Assembly: GCA_007693855.1 (NCBI GenBank)
Contig: RECU01000049.1
Span: 1-56,277 of the forward strand
DNA length: 56,277 bases
Direction of reading: 5' to 3'
From: Gammaproteobacteria bacterium
Lineage (GTDB): Bacteria > Pseudomonadota > Gammaproteobacteria > Steroidobacterales > PWYM01
Position numbers and translations under genes: made by a program. The notes below the pieces were generated by a model that was not told the DNA's origin, ran no database searches, and worked only from the letters and a program-made list of their open reading frames with translations. How positions within the stretch are numbered: position 1 is the first letter of the stretch; each line of letters starts with the position of its first letter. Positions 36,376 to 43,978 of this stretch are shown here, one piece after another.

Positions 36376-38162
36376 CGCAGCCGCAGGAACACCGTACGAC
36401 CCGGCTCCTGGAAATCGAAACCGGCGAAACTGTCGCGGGCGGTGGTGTAAGTCTTGTCCAGGGCGTTATCCAGCGACAGGCGCAGCGACAGCCGCTCGCT
36501 GAACGCCCAGCCCGCGCGCAGGCTCAGCAGGCCGAAGCCCCCGAGCCGCTCGGTGGCTGCCGGGTTGTTGTAGCGATCCCCCTGCACCACCAGGCTGGCG
36601 CCGAACGACCAGCGCTCGGTGCCGGTGTCGGCATCCAGACGCAGGCTGTCGCGCGTGCGCCGGGGCAGCCGGAGCCCGGTCTGGCGGTCCACCGGATCGA
36701 GGTGGCTCCAGGCCAGCGCCAGCGACCAGCCGGCAAGCTCCACACCGCCACTGGCCTCGATGCCGCGGATCCGTGCCTCGGCGACGTTGAAGGCGGCGAA
36801 CCGGCCATCGACCAGGGTGAAGGCGATCAGGTCGTCGATGTCCGTCTGGTAGACGGCAACGTCCCAGAACAGTGCCTGCGCGCGCCCGCTGATGCCCAGC
36901 TCGAGGCTGCGGGAGGTCTCGGCCTGGACGTCCGGATTACCGAAGCCAGGGAAGTACAGGTCGTTGAAGGTCGGCGCGCGGAAGGCGGTCCCGACGCTGG
37001 CGCGCAGTCGCTGACTCGCGCCCAGTGGCATGCCAAGCGTCAGCCCACCGGTCCACTCGCTGCCATAGGCTTCATTGTCATCGAAACGCAGCGCCGGCTG
37101 CACATCGACCGCGCCAAGTCGCAGCAGGCCGCGGGCAAACACGCCGAGGTTGTCGCGTGAGCCGTCGTCATAGGCGGTGGTGCTGTCGACCGCATCCTCG
37201 CGCCAGTCGGCACCGAAGACGAACTCCTGGCCGCCGAGGTCCAGCACGTTCAGCCAGCGCAACGCCCGCAGGCGCGTATCGAAACGGCTCGCGCCGAAGG
37301 CGGTGAGATTGTCCGCCTCATCGCGGCCCTCGTTGAGTGACAGCGAGGTCGTCCACGCTTCACCCAGCGGCAGCGAGACGGTCATGGCCGCCGACTGGTG
37401 AACGTAATCGGTCTCGCCGCCGACGAACTCGGTGTTCCCCTCGGCACGCAGCGCGTTTACCGTCACGGCAAGTCCGTTGTCCAGACTGGCATCGCCACGC
37501 AAGAAGAATGAGGTGTTGTCGTAACCCTTGCGGTCCCCGCCCGGCTGCAGCGCGATGCCGTCCGTGCGGAAGCGGTTGACGGCCACCCCGAGAGACGCCC
37601 GCTCGCCGCCGGTGTCGAACCCCGCCCCGAGCTCGCGGGTATCGAAGCTGCCGAGGCCGGCGTTACCCCAGACGCCGGGCGTGTCGGCCCGCGCGCGGGT
37701 GAACACCTGGACCACACCACCGACCGCATCGGCACCGTAAATGGCGCCCCGCGGACCACGTACGATCTCGATACGGTCGATCAGCTGCGTCGGCACAAAC
37801 TGCCAGGTCGGACCACCGCTGGTGGCCGAACCCATGCGCACGCCATCCACCAGCAACAGCGACTGGCTGTTGCTGGTCCCGCGGAGGAAAAAGCTGGTGA
37901 CCTTGCCATAGGGGCCGTTGCCACTGACGTCGACGCCGGGCTGGGCGCGCAGCAGGTGGCCGAGATCACGCGGAAGTTGGCGCTCGATGGTCAAGCCATC
38001 GATCACAGTGATCGAGACATCACTCTCCGAGAGCAGGCGCTCGGTGAGTGTCGGTGTGACGACGAGCGTGTCGACCGGGACTGCGTCATCGTCCGCGAGG
38101 GCATTGATGGACAGGGCGCTGAGCAGGCCCAGCGCAACGAACTGGGGGAACAGAGACTTCAT
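36360..38162 (-). CDS. btuB: TonB-dependent vitamin B12 receptor BtuB
   Basis: Outer-membrane cobalamin transporter. 600 residues, start ATG 38162 with GGAG upstream. Signal peptide to NALAD; TonB box DTLVVTPTLTER; plug RAQPGVDVSGNGPYGKVTSF, then SLLLVDGVRM and IEIVRGPRGAIYGADAVGGV, as in BtuB; barrel ends VFLRLRYGER. Identification rests on the compact size and the cobalamin riboswitch in its leader. No B12 ABC importer is nearby. Confidence 0.93.
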   Translation of the reverse strand: MKSLFPQFVALGLLSALSINALADDDAVPVDTLVVTPTLTERLLSESDVSITVIDGLTIERQLPRDLGHLLRAQPGVDVSGNGPYGKVTSFFLRGTSNSQSLLLVDGVRMGSATSGGPTWQFVPTQLIDRIEIVRGPRGAIYGADAVGGVVQVFTRARADTPGVWGNAGLGSFDTRELGAGFDTGGERASLGVAVNRFRTDGIALQPGGDRKGYDNTSFFLRGDASLDNGLAVTVNALRAEGNTEFVGGETDYVHQSAAMTVSLPLGEAWTTSLSLNEGRDEADNLTAFGASRFDTRLRALRWLNVLDLGGQEFVFGADWREDAVDSTTAYDDGSRDNLGVFARGLLRLGAVDVQPALRFDDNEAYGSEWTGGLTLGMPLGASQRLRASVGTAFRAPTFNDLYFPGFGNPDVQAETSRSLELGISGRAQALFWDVAVYQTDIDDLIAFTLVDGRFAAFNVAEARIRGIEASGGVELAGWSLALAWSHLDPVDRQTGLRLPRRTRDSLRLDADTGTERWSFGASLVVQGDRYNNPAATERLGGFGLLSLRAGWAFSERLSLRLSLDNALDKTYTTARDSFAGFDFQEPGRTVFLRLRYGER

Positions 38163-38310
38163 GGATGGGTTCTCCGCCGGACGCGCCAACCCGCACGACC
38201 GACCTTGCAACGGCTGACGTGCGACGGAGAGGGTCAGGCAGAGCAGAGGGCGCGCGAAGCCGCGCACTCGAGACCGGCCCGGTGTTGCCCTCCGCAACAC
38301 GTGGTGCATG

Positions 38311-38506
38311 CATCAGGCCGGTCTACGGGCTCACGCGTGATGCAGCAGCTGCATCCGGCTGACCACCTTCCCATGCAATCGCACAGTGGCGTACGGCCAG
38401 CCTTGACGTCGTTTACCGTTGCGGGGGCAGCACCGGGGTTGTGCAAAGTGAGCGCTCTGCACGCACCGGTTTCCCGATTATTTCCGCTCAACGCGGAACA
38501 CCTGAA
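38311..38506 (-). ncRNA. Cobalamin riboswitch (aptamer)
   Basis: Reading the minus strand from 38506: CAGGTG, then GCGGAAATAATCGGGAAACC and GGTGC; then the B12 box core GCTGCCCCCGCAACGGTAA; then GCCACTG, GGGAAGGTGG; then GAGCCCGTAGACCGGCCTGA at the 3' side. These are the conserved aptamer elements in order. It lies about 150 bases upstream of btuB. Downstream (38282-38300) is a 7-bp hairpin displaying GGAGG in its loop, then a GCGCG/CGCGC hairpin (38252-38265); no T-run is present, so control is probably translational or Rho-dependent. Ligand binding represses btuB in this family. The 38163-38583 gap holds this element and no gene. Confidence 0.95.
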
Positions 38507-38583
38507 GCGGGCGGGAAACTAGCACGCGCGAAACCGCGGGGTCAATTTCGCCAGCGGCGAGCGGCCTGTCGCCCCAGGCTGCG

Positions 38584-39222
38584 TTAGGGGGTATCGGCGG
38601 AAGGTGGGCTCTGGCCCGCAATGCGGGCCACTTCGGCGATGTCCGTCGACAACGGGAGCAGCAGCTCAGCGGCCCGCGGCATGCCGGCGGATCCCTGGGC
38701 ATTGAGTACCGACAGTGCCTGGGCCGGGCGCGCCAGCAGGTCCTGGGCATGCTGACAGCGCGCCGGCGTCGGCGGCAGGGAGCCATCATGCACCCAGGCC
38801 CGCGCGAGCTCCGCCGGGCCGAGCGCATCGACCAATGCGCGGGCATCCAGCACCAGCGTGAAGTACTCGGTACAGCCAGGATGGGCGGCGGTCACCTGCT
38901 CCAGCACCGGCACGGCGAGCTCGAGCAACTCGCGCAGCAAACCGTCCAGGGGTGCTGCCAGCGCCGCACCCCTGTCCCCCGGCGACCCCGCCGCATCGGC
39001 GAGCAGCGTGTCCAGCACGTCGGCACGGCGCGCATAGGCCTCCAGCGGTGTGGCCGCGGCTGCCAGCGGGACGCCGGCCTGTTGGGCGGCCTGTTCGCCA
39101 GGCCGCGGTGCCGAAGCGTCGGGGTCAGCCCCTTGCCCCGGGCCGCACGCGGCACAGCTCAGGGCGATGAGTGCGGGCAGCAGGCTCCTGACCCACGCGA
39201 TTTTCTGATGACCAGCCTCCAT
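38584..39222 (-). CDS. Lipoprotein of unknown function
   Basis: 212 residues, start ATG 39222. Type II signal with lipobox-like SCAAC (Cys about residue 26). The rest is Ala/Leu-rich and helical, with two cysteines, CTEYF and RCQHAQDLL, that could form a disulfide. No family recognised. It precedes the riboswitch on the same strand but is not under it. Divergent from the azurin-like gene with about 174 bases between. Confidence 0.72.
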   Translation of the reverse strand: MEAGHQKIAWVRSLLPALIALSCAACGPGQGADPDASAPRPGEQAAQQAGVPLAAAATPLEAYARRADVLDTLLADAAGSPGDRGAALAAPLDGLLRELLELAVPVLEQVTAAHPGCTEYFTLVLDARALVDALGPAELARAWVHDGSLPPTPARCQHAQDLLARPAQALSVLNAQGSAGMPRAAELLLPLSTDIAEVARIAGQSPPSADTP

Positions 39223-39396
39223 GCGCTAAAGTGTGAATGCCGAGCGCGCTGTCTGCCGTGCACCACATCACGCGACGCGACAGCCGATGCGTCTGGACGG
39301 CAAGCCACCGGGTGCCAGTCCTGGCGCAGAGGAGTATGCTCAGGCCATCGTCGCAAGTGTCTTGCGGCTGGATTGTCACTCGATGGAGAACAACGC

Positions 39397-40029
39397 ATGA
39401 CTATCTCGCTTCGCGCCATGCCCAGCTGGCTTGTGCTGGTCATTGCCGGCCTCTGGCTTGCCGGCTGCAGCCCACCCGCCGACGAGCCGCCCGCGCCGCC
39501 TCCGGCCGCGGATGACGCGCCGCCGTTGCCCGCGCCGGCCCCCGAGCCGGCCCCCGAGCCGGCCGCGACACCGGCAGAGGCTGACGAGGACGCCGTCGAG
39601 ATGGTGCCCCCTGAGGAGGCGGTCAGCGTCGATGACGCCGGCGTCGCCCAGGTCACTATCGGCAGCACCGACCAGATGCAGTTCACCGTCCGCGAGTTCA
39701 CTGTCGAGGCCGGCCAGGAGGTCGAACTCACGCTCATACATGAGGGCCGCCTGGCCGCGCAGGTGATGGGCCACAATGTCGTCATCCTGCAGCCCGGCGA
39801 GGATTACATGGCCTTCGGCGGCCAGGTGATGATCGAAGGCGGGTCGATGGACAACGATTACCTGCCTGAGGGCATGCGTGATCGGGTGATCGCCTATACG
39901 CGCATGATCGGCGGTGGCGAAACCGACACCATCCGCTTCACCGCACCGGACACCCCCGGCGAGTACCCCTTCCTGTGCACGTTCCCGGGACATTTCGGGG
40001 CCATGAACGGTGTCATGATCGTCCGCTGA
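39397..40029 (+). CDS. Azurin/plastocyanin-like type 1 copper lipoprotein
   Basis: 210 residues from ATG 39397 with GGAGAAC upstream. Lipobox LAGC gives lipid Cys24. Residues 25-75 are a Pro/Ala/Glu linker. The cupredoxin domain follows with ligands His126 (MGHNVV), Cys194, His199 and Met203 in LCTFPGHFGAMNG, the complete azurin set and spacing. A likely periplasmic one-electron carrier tethered to a membrane. It heads a likely operon with SCO and PCu(A)C genes. Confidence 0.93.
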   Translation: MTISLRAMPSWLVLVIAGLWLAGCSPPADEPPAPPPAADDAPPLPAPAPEPAPEPAATPAEADEDAVEMVPPEEAVSVDDAGVAQVTIGSTDQMQFTVREFTVEAGQEVELTLIHEGRLAAQVMGHNVVILQPGEDYMAFGGQVMIEGGSMDNDYLPEGMRDRVIAYTRMIGGGETDTIRFTAPDTPGEYPFLCTFPGHFGAMNGVMIVR

Positions 40030-40105
40030 GGCCCATGCGCCACTGACCCACTGACCCGGCGGGCGCGATCCCGAAACGTTGGATCGCGCCCGCTGATGAG
40101 ATGAC

Positions 40106-40600
40106 ATGCACGACACGGATTCGTCGTCCCGGCGACTGCGGCTGATCGCGGTACCCCTGGCTGTGGTGATGGTGCTCGTCGGGGTGCTCGCCGCAGTGCT
40201 CTGGCAGCGACTGCAGCTCCCGGCAGACGCCCGGGTCATCTACGCCGCAGCAGACTGTGATCTCCATGCCGGGCCCTGCCGCGCCGAGTGGCCTGAAGGC
40301 GGCTGGGTGGAGCTTGCAATCGCACCGCGCCCCATCGAGATGCTGGTGCCGCTGGAACTCTCCGTTCGCGCGACGGGTCTGGAGATCGAGGCCGCGCGCA
40401 TCGATTTCGCCGGGGAGGACATGTACATGGGCTACAACCGACCGGTACTCGCACCCGACGAGGACCGCTTCACCGGCCAAGGCATTCTGCCGATGTGCGT
40501 CACCGACTCGATGACCTGGCGCACCAGTGTCCTGCTGGACACCCCGGAGGGCCCGATCGCCGCGATATTCCGCTTCAAGACGTGGCGAACGCAGCCATGA
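40106..40600 (+). CDS. Met-rich membrane-anchored protein of copper cluster, function unknown
   Basis: 164 residues. One N-terminal transmembrane helix (residues ~13-33), then a periplasmic beta domain with CDLHAGPC (Cys51, Cys58), EDMYMGYN (Met106, Met108) and LPMCVTDSMTW (Met130, Cys131, Met136). These potential Cu ligands and the sequence pattern resemble FixH/YtkA-like domains, but I cannot assign it. Its stop overlaps the SCO start (ATGA), indicating translational coupling. Confidence 0.78.
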   Translation: MHDTDSSSRRLRLIAVPLAVVMVLVGVLAAVLWQRLQLPADARVIYAAADCDLHAGPCRAEWPEGGWVELAIAPRPIEMLVPLELSVRATGLEIEAARIDFAGEDMYMGYNRPVLAPDEDRFTGQGILPMCVTDSMTWRTSVLLDTPEGPIAAIFRFKTWRTQP

Positions 40601-41238
40601 GCCTCCGCAGCCAGCCCGCACGAGCCCTGTGGCTTGTCGCCGGTGCGCTTGCGGTCGCCCTGGTGCTGGTGCTGACGCTGTGGCGCCCCGATGCGGCTCA
40701 GGCACCGGGTGGCCATACGGCACTGCCCGTGGCGGATGCACCGGGCGGCGGTGATTTCACCCTGACCGGCCCGGAAGGTGTCTTCGAGCTGGCCGAGCTG
40801 CGTGGTGAGGCGGTACTGATTTACTTCGGCTACAGCTGGTGCCCGGACGCCTGTCCGATGTCGCTGGCCGTGATCGCGCAGGCCCTGGATGCACTGAGCC
40901 CGGAGGAGCGGGCGCGGACGCGCGGACTGTTCATCAGCGTCGATCCCGAGCGCGATACGCCCGAGCGCCTGGCCGAATACGCCACGTTTTTTCACTCGCG
41001 GATGATCGGCGTGTCCGGACAGCCCGAGGAACTCGCGGCCGCTGGCCGACGCTATGGCGCTGTCTGGTACCGAGTCGAGGGGGGGACACCCACGGCTTAC
41101 CTGATCGATCACACCTCGGCGAGCTATCTCGTCGACCCGGATGGGCGCCTTGCGGCCACCTTTCCTCACGGGACCCCGGCCTCGCGCCTGGTCGAGGCCA
41201 CACGAGAGGTGTTGGGCACCGCTACAACGGAGTTCTGA
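40597..41238 (+). CDS. SCO1/SenC family copper chaperone
   Basis: Inserts copper into, or reduces, the CuA site of cytochrome oxidase. 213 residues from ATG 40597. One N-terminal membrane anchor, then a thioredoxin fold with the conserved CPDAC (Cys82, Cys86 in YSWCPDACPM), FISVDPERDTPERL and the copper-ligand His in YLIDHTSASYLVD. Complete by all family signatures. Confidence 0.94.
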   Translation: MSLRSQPARALWLVAGALAVALVLVLTLWRPDAAQAPGGHTALPVADAPGGGDFTLTGPEGVFELAELRGEAVLIYFGYSWCPDACPMSLAVIAQALDALSPEERARTRGLFISVDPERDTPERLAEYATFFHSRMIGVSGQPEELAAAGRRYGAVWYRVEGGTPTAYLIDHTSASYLVDPDGRLAATFPHGTPASRLVEATREVLGTATTEF

Positions 41239-41241
41239 ACC

Positions 41242-41748
41242 ATGCGCACTGTATTCAAGAGCCTGATCCTCATCCTCACTTCGACCTTACCTCTGGCGAC
41301 GGCGGTTGCGGACACGTCTGCAGTGCCTGTTCCGACCATGGCCGAGCGGATCAGCGTGCAGTCACCGTGGGCGCGACTCATGCCGCCGGGGCAGCCGAAT
41401 ACCGCCGCCTTCATGCTGCTGGAGAACGTCAGCGAGGAAGATGTCGCGCTGGTCGCCGCGCGCAGCCCCGCCTCGGAGGTGGTGGAACTCCACACCCATA
41501 CCGAGGAGGACGGCATGATGCGCATGCGCGAGGTGGCGCAGATTGACGTGCCGGCCGGCGGGCGCGCCGAACTTCGCCCCGGCGGACTGCACGTCATGCT
41601 GATCGGCCTGGTCGAGCCGTTGTCACCGGAGGTGCCGGTGGCGATCACTCTCGTCTTTGCCGATGACTCGACGCTGGAGATCGAAGCCCCGACGCGCCAC
41701 CCCCGCGACATGCCGGGCGGGCGCCATCATCGCGTACCGCCGCAGTAA
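41242..41748 (+). CDS. PCu(A)C periplasmic copper chaperone
   Basis: 168 residues, signal peptide to AVADT. The family motif H-x10-M-x21-H-x-M is exact: His84, Met95, His117, Met119. It starts three bases after the SCO stop. PCu(A)C delivers Cu(I) to cytochrome oxidase together with SCO. A basic, His-containing C-terminal tail (GGRHHRVPPQ) may also hold copper. Confidence 0.93.
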   Translation: MRTVFKSLILILTSTLPLATAVADTSAVPVPTMAERISVQSPWARLMPPGQPNTAAFMLLENVSEEDVALVAARSPASEVVELHTHTEEDGMMRMREVAQIDVPAGGRAELRPGGLHVMLIGLVEPLSPEVPVAITLVFADDSTLEIEAPTRHPRDMPGGRHHRVPPQ

Positions 41749-41752
41749 GTTC

Positions 41753-43483
41753 TCAGTAGCCAGCCGCCTGACCGTCCTTGCGCGACTCCGAGGCGCCGAT
41801 CCACACACCATGGCGGGCGTCACGCTCGACGGCCTGGTAGCCGCCGTACGGCCCCTGCGCCCAGGTGACGCGATGGCCCATCTCCAGCAGCCTGCGGACC
41901 GTCTCGTAGGAAAACCCTGACTCGAGCTGCAGCTGCCCTCCGTCGGTCATCGCCAGGGCCTGACCGGTGGGCTCGGTGGAGCCCGAGTGATGGATGCGCG
42001 GCGCATCACCCGCCTCCTGCAGGCTCATGCCGAAATCGACCAGGTTGATCACGATCTGCGCGTGGCCCTGCGGCTGCATGCCGCCGCCCATCAGCCCGAA
42101 ACTCACCCACGGCTCACCGTCACGGGTGAGGAAAGCGGGGATGATGGTGTGGAACGGTCGCTTACCCGGGGCATAGGTGTTCGGGTGGCCTTCCTGGAGC
42201 ACGAACATCTCGGCACGGTTCTGCAGGATGAAGCCGAGCCCCGGCGGAGTCATCCCCGAGCCCTTGCCGCGGTAGTTGCTCTGGATCAGCGAGACCATGT
42301 TACCGTGGCGATCGGCCGTGGCCAGATTGATGGTGTCGCCCTCGTTGAGCTGCGCACGACCGGCATCGACCGCATTGGCCGCCCGCGTCGGGTCGATCAA
42401 GGCACGACGCTCCTCAGCGTAGTCCTTGCTGATCAACCAGTCGACCTCGACCTCCATGAAGTCCAGGTCGGCGTAGTGGCGGGCGCGATCCTCGAAGGCG
42501 AGCTTCTTGGCCTCGGTGAACAGGTGCACGTGCTCGGGTGAGCCGAAGCCGTAGCCGGCGAGATCGAAGCCTTCCAGGATATTCAGGATCTGCAGCGCGG
42601 CGATGCCCTGGCCGTTTGGCGGCAGCTGCCAGACATCCACGCCACGGTAGTTGGTGGAGACCGGCTCGACCCACTCGCCGGTGTGCGAGGCCAGGTCCTC
42701 GTAGCTCAGGAAGCCGCCGTGCTCGGCCATGTAATCGGCGATGATGCGGGCGATGTCGCCACGATAGAAGGCATCCCGTCCGTCATCGGCAAGCTGCTGC
42801 AAGGTGTTGGCGATGCCTGGGTTTTTCCACAGTTCACCGGCCCGTGGCGCGCGTCCGTCGATGGTGAACTGTTCAAGAAACCCCGGCCACTCGGCGAGGA
42901 TCGGCACCGAGCGTTCCCAGTACCAGGCGATGAGCTCCGGCACCGGATGGCCGTCTCGCGCGTAATCAATGGTCGGTGCGAGGATGTCGGCCATCGGCAG
43001 CTCGCCGAAGCGCTCATGGAGGGCGAACCAGCCATCGACCACACCGGGCACGGACACCGGCAGCGGGCCACGCTGCGGAATGTCCTCGTAACCGTTCTCG
43101 AGGAACCACTCCAGGGTGAGACTTTGCGGCGAGCGCCCTGAGCCGTTGTAGCCGTACAGCCGTCCACTCTCGGCATGCCAGACGATCGCGAAGAAATCCC
43201 CGCCCAGCCCGTTGCCCGTGGGTTCCATCAAGGTGAGGGCGGCATTCGCGGCGATGGCGGCATCGATGGCGTTGCCGCCCTGCTTGAGCACATCGAGGGC
43301 GATCTGCGTTGCCAGCGGATGGGAGGTTGCCGCCATCCCATGCTGGGCGATCACCTCGGAGCGGCTTTTCATCGGACTGCCGGTAATCCGGTCGTAGGCC
43401 GCAGTCTGCTCACCGGTCAGCATGCCGACGCCAAACACCATCACCGTCGCCAGTGCAAGCAACCCCAGTCCGGTCCGCTTCAT
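41753..43483 (-). CDS. ggt: Gamma-glutamyltransferase
   Basis: Hydrolyses or transfers the gamma-glutamyl group of glutathione and other peptides; periplasmic. 576 residues from ATG 43483 (MKRTGLG) with GGGGAGGG upstream. Signal/anchor GLLALATVMVFGVGML. The proenzyme halves are separated near EGDTINLATADRHGNMVS, whose Thr is the N-terminal nucleophile of the small subunit. The oxyanion GGGMQPQGHAQ block follows. Ends five bases from the PCu(A)C stop on the other strand. Confidence 0.93.
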   Translation of the reverse strand: MKRTGLGLLALATVMVFGVGMLTGEQTAAYDRITGSPMKSRSEVIAQHGMAATSHPLATQIALDVLKQGGNAIDAAIAANAALTLMEPTGNGLGGDFFAIVWHAESGRLYGYNGSGRSPQSLTLEWFLENGYEDIPQRGPLPVSVPGVVDGWFALHERFGELPMADILAPTIDYARDGHPVPELIAWYWERSVPILAEWPGFLEQFTIDGRAPRAGELWKNPGIANTLQQLADDGRDAFYRGDIARIIADYMAEHGGFLSYEDLASHTGEWVEPVSTNYRGVDVWQLPPNGQGIAALQILNILEGFDLAGYGFGSPEHVHLFTEAKKLAFEDRARHYADLDFMEVEVDWLISKDYAEERRALIDPTRAANAVDAGRAQLNEGDTINLATADRHGNMVSLIQSNYRGKGSGMTPPGLGFILQNRAEMFVLQEGHPNTYAPGKRPFHTIIPAFLTRDGEPWVSFGLMGGGMQPQGHAQIVINLVDFGMSLQEAGDAPRIHHSGSTEPTGQALAMTDGGQLQLESGFSYETVRRLLEMGHRVTWAQGPYGGYQAVERDARHGVWIGASESRKDGQAAGY

Positions 43484-43543
43484 CACACGCCCTCCCCGCA
43501 TGAATACCCTTGGATGCATCTCCGAAACCCTAGCACACGACAC

Positions 43544-43885
43544 TCAGTGCACCTCCCGCGGCTGTTCCGGCGGCAGGTTACCCGGCGGCTCGGACACCGC
43601 GGCGGCGAGGGCGGACTCGAGCAGTTCGCGCGACAGGCCGGCCAGCATCTCCTCACGACCCGGGAGGATACGCGTGCGCACGGCCAGCAGCATGGCCAGC
43701 GCCTGCAGTACGTCGCCGTTGCTGACCCCCGGCACGTGCCGGAGCTCGCGATCTAGGGTCCCCAGCAGGACGTCGAGCAGGTTGTGCACATGCACCGAAG
43801 AGGCGGTGTCCGGGTGCAGCGGGAACTCGAACTCGAACTGGTTGCCACTGGCAGTGACGGCTCGATACGGGAGTTTTTTCGCCAT
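43544..43885 (-). CDS. Small protein of unknown function
   Basis: 113 residues, ATG 43885 with GAGGT upstream. Starts MAKKLPYRAVTASGNQFEFE, with a beta strand then helical segments (DVLQALAMLLAVRTRIL). No signal peptide and no motif recognised. It lies 60 bases upstream of ggt on the same strand and may share its transcript. Confidence 0.72.
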   Translation of the reverse strand: MAKKLPYRAVTASGNQFEFEFPLHPDTASSVHVHNLLDVLLGTLDRELRHVPGVSNGDVLQALAMLLAVRTRILPGREEMLAGLSRELLESALAAAVSEPPGNLPPEQPREVH

Positions 43886-43978
43886 ATGGAAGACCTCGTG
43901 CGGAAGCGAATTCGCCGTCAGTATAGTGGCGATCCCGTGCCAGAGCGTTCCCGAGGCGTGGTGTGGGCGGTCGTAGCA

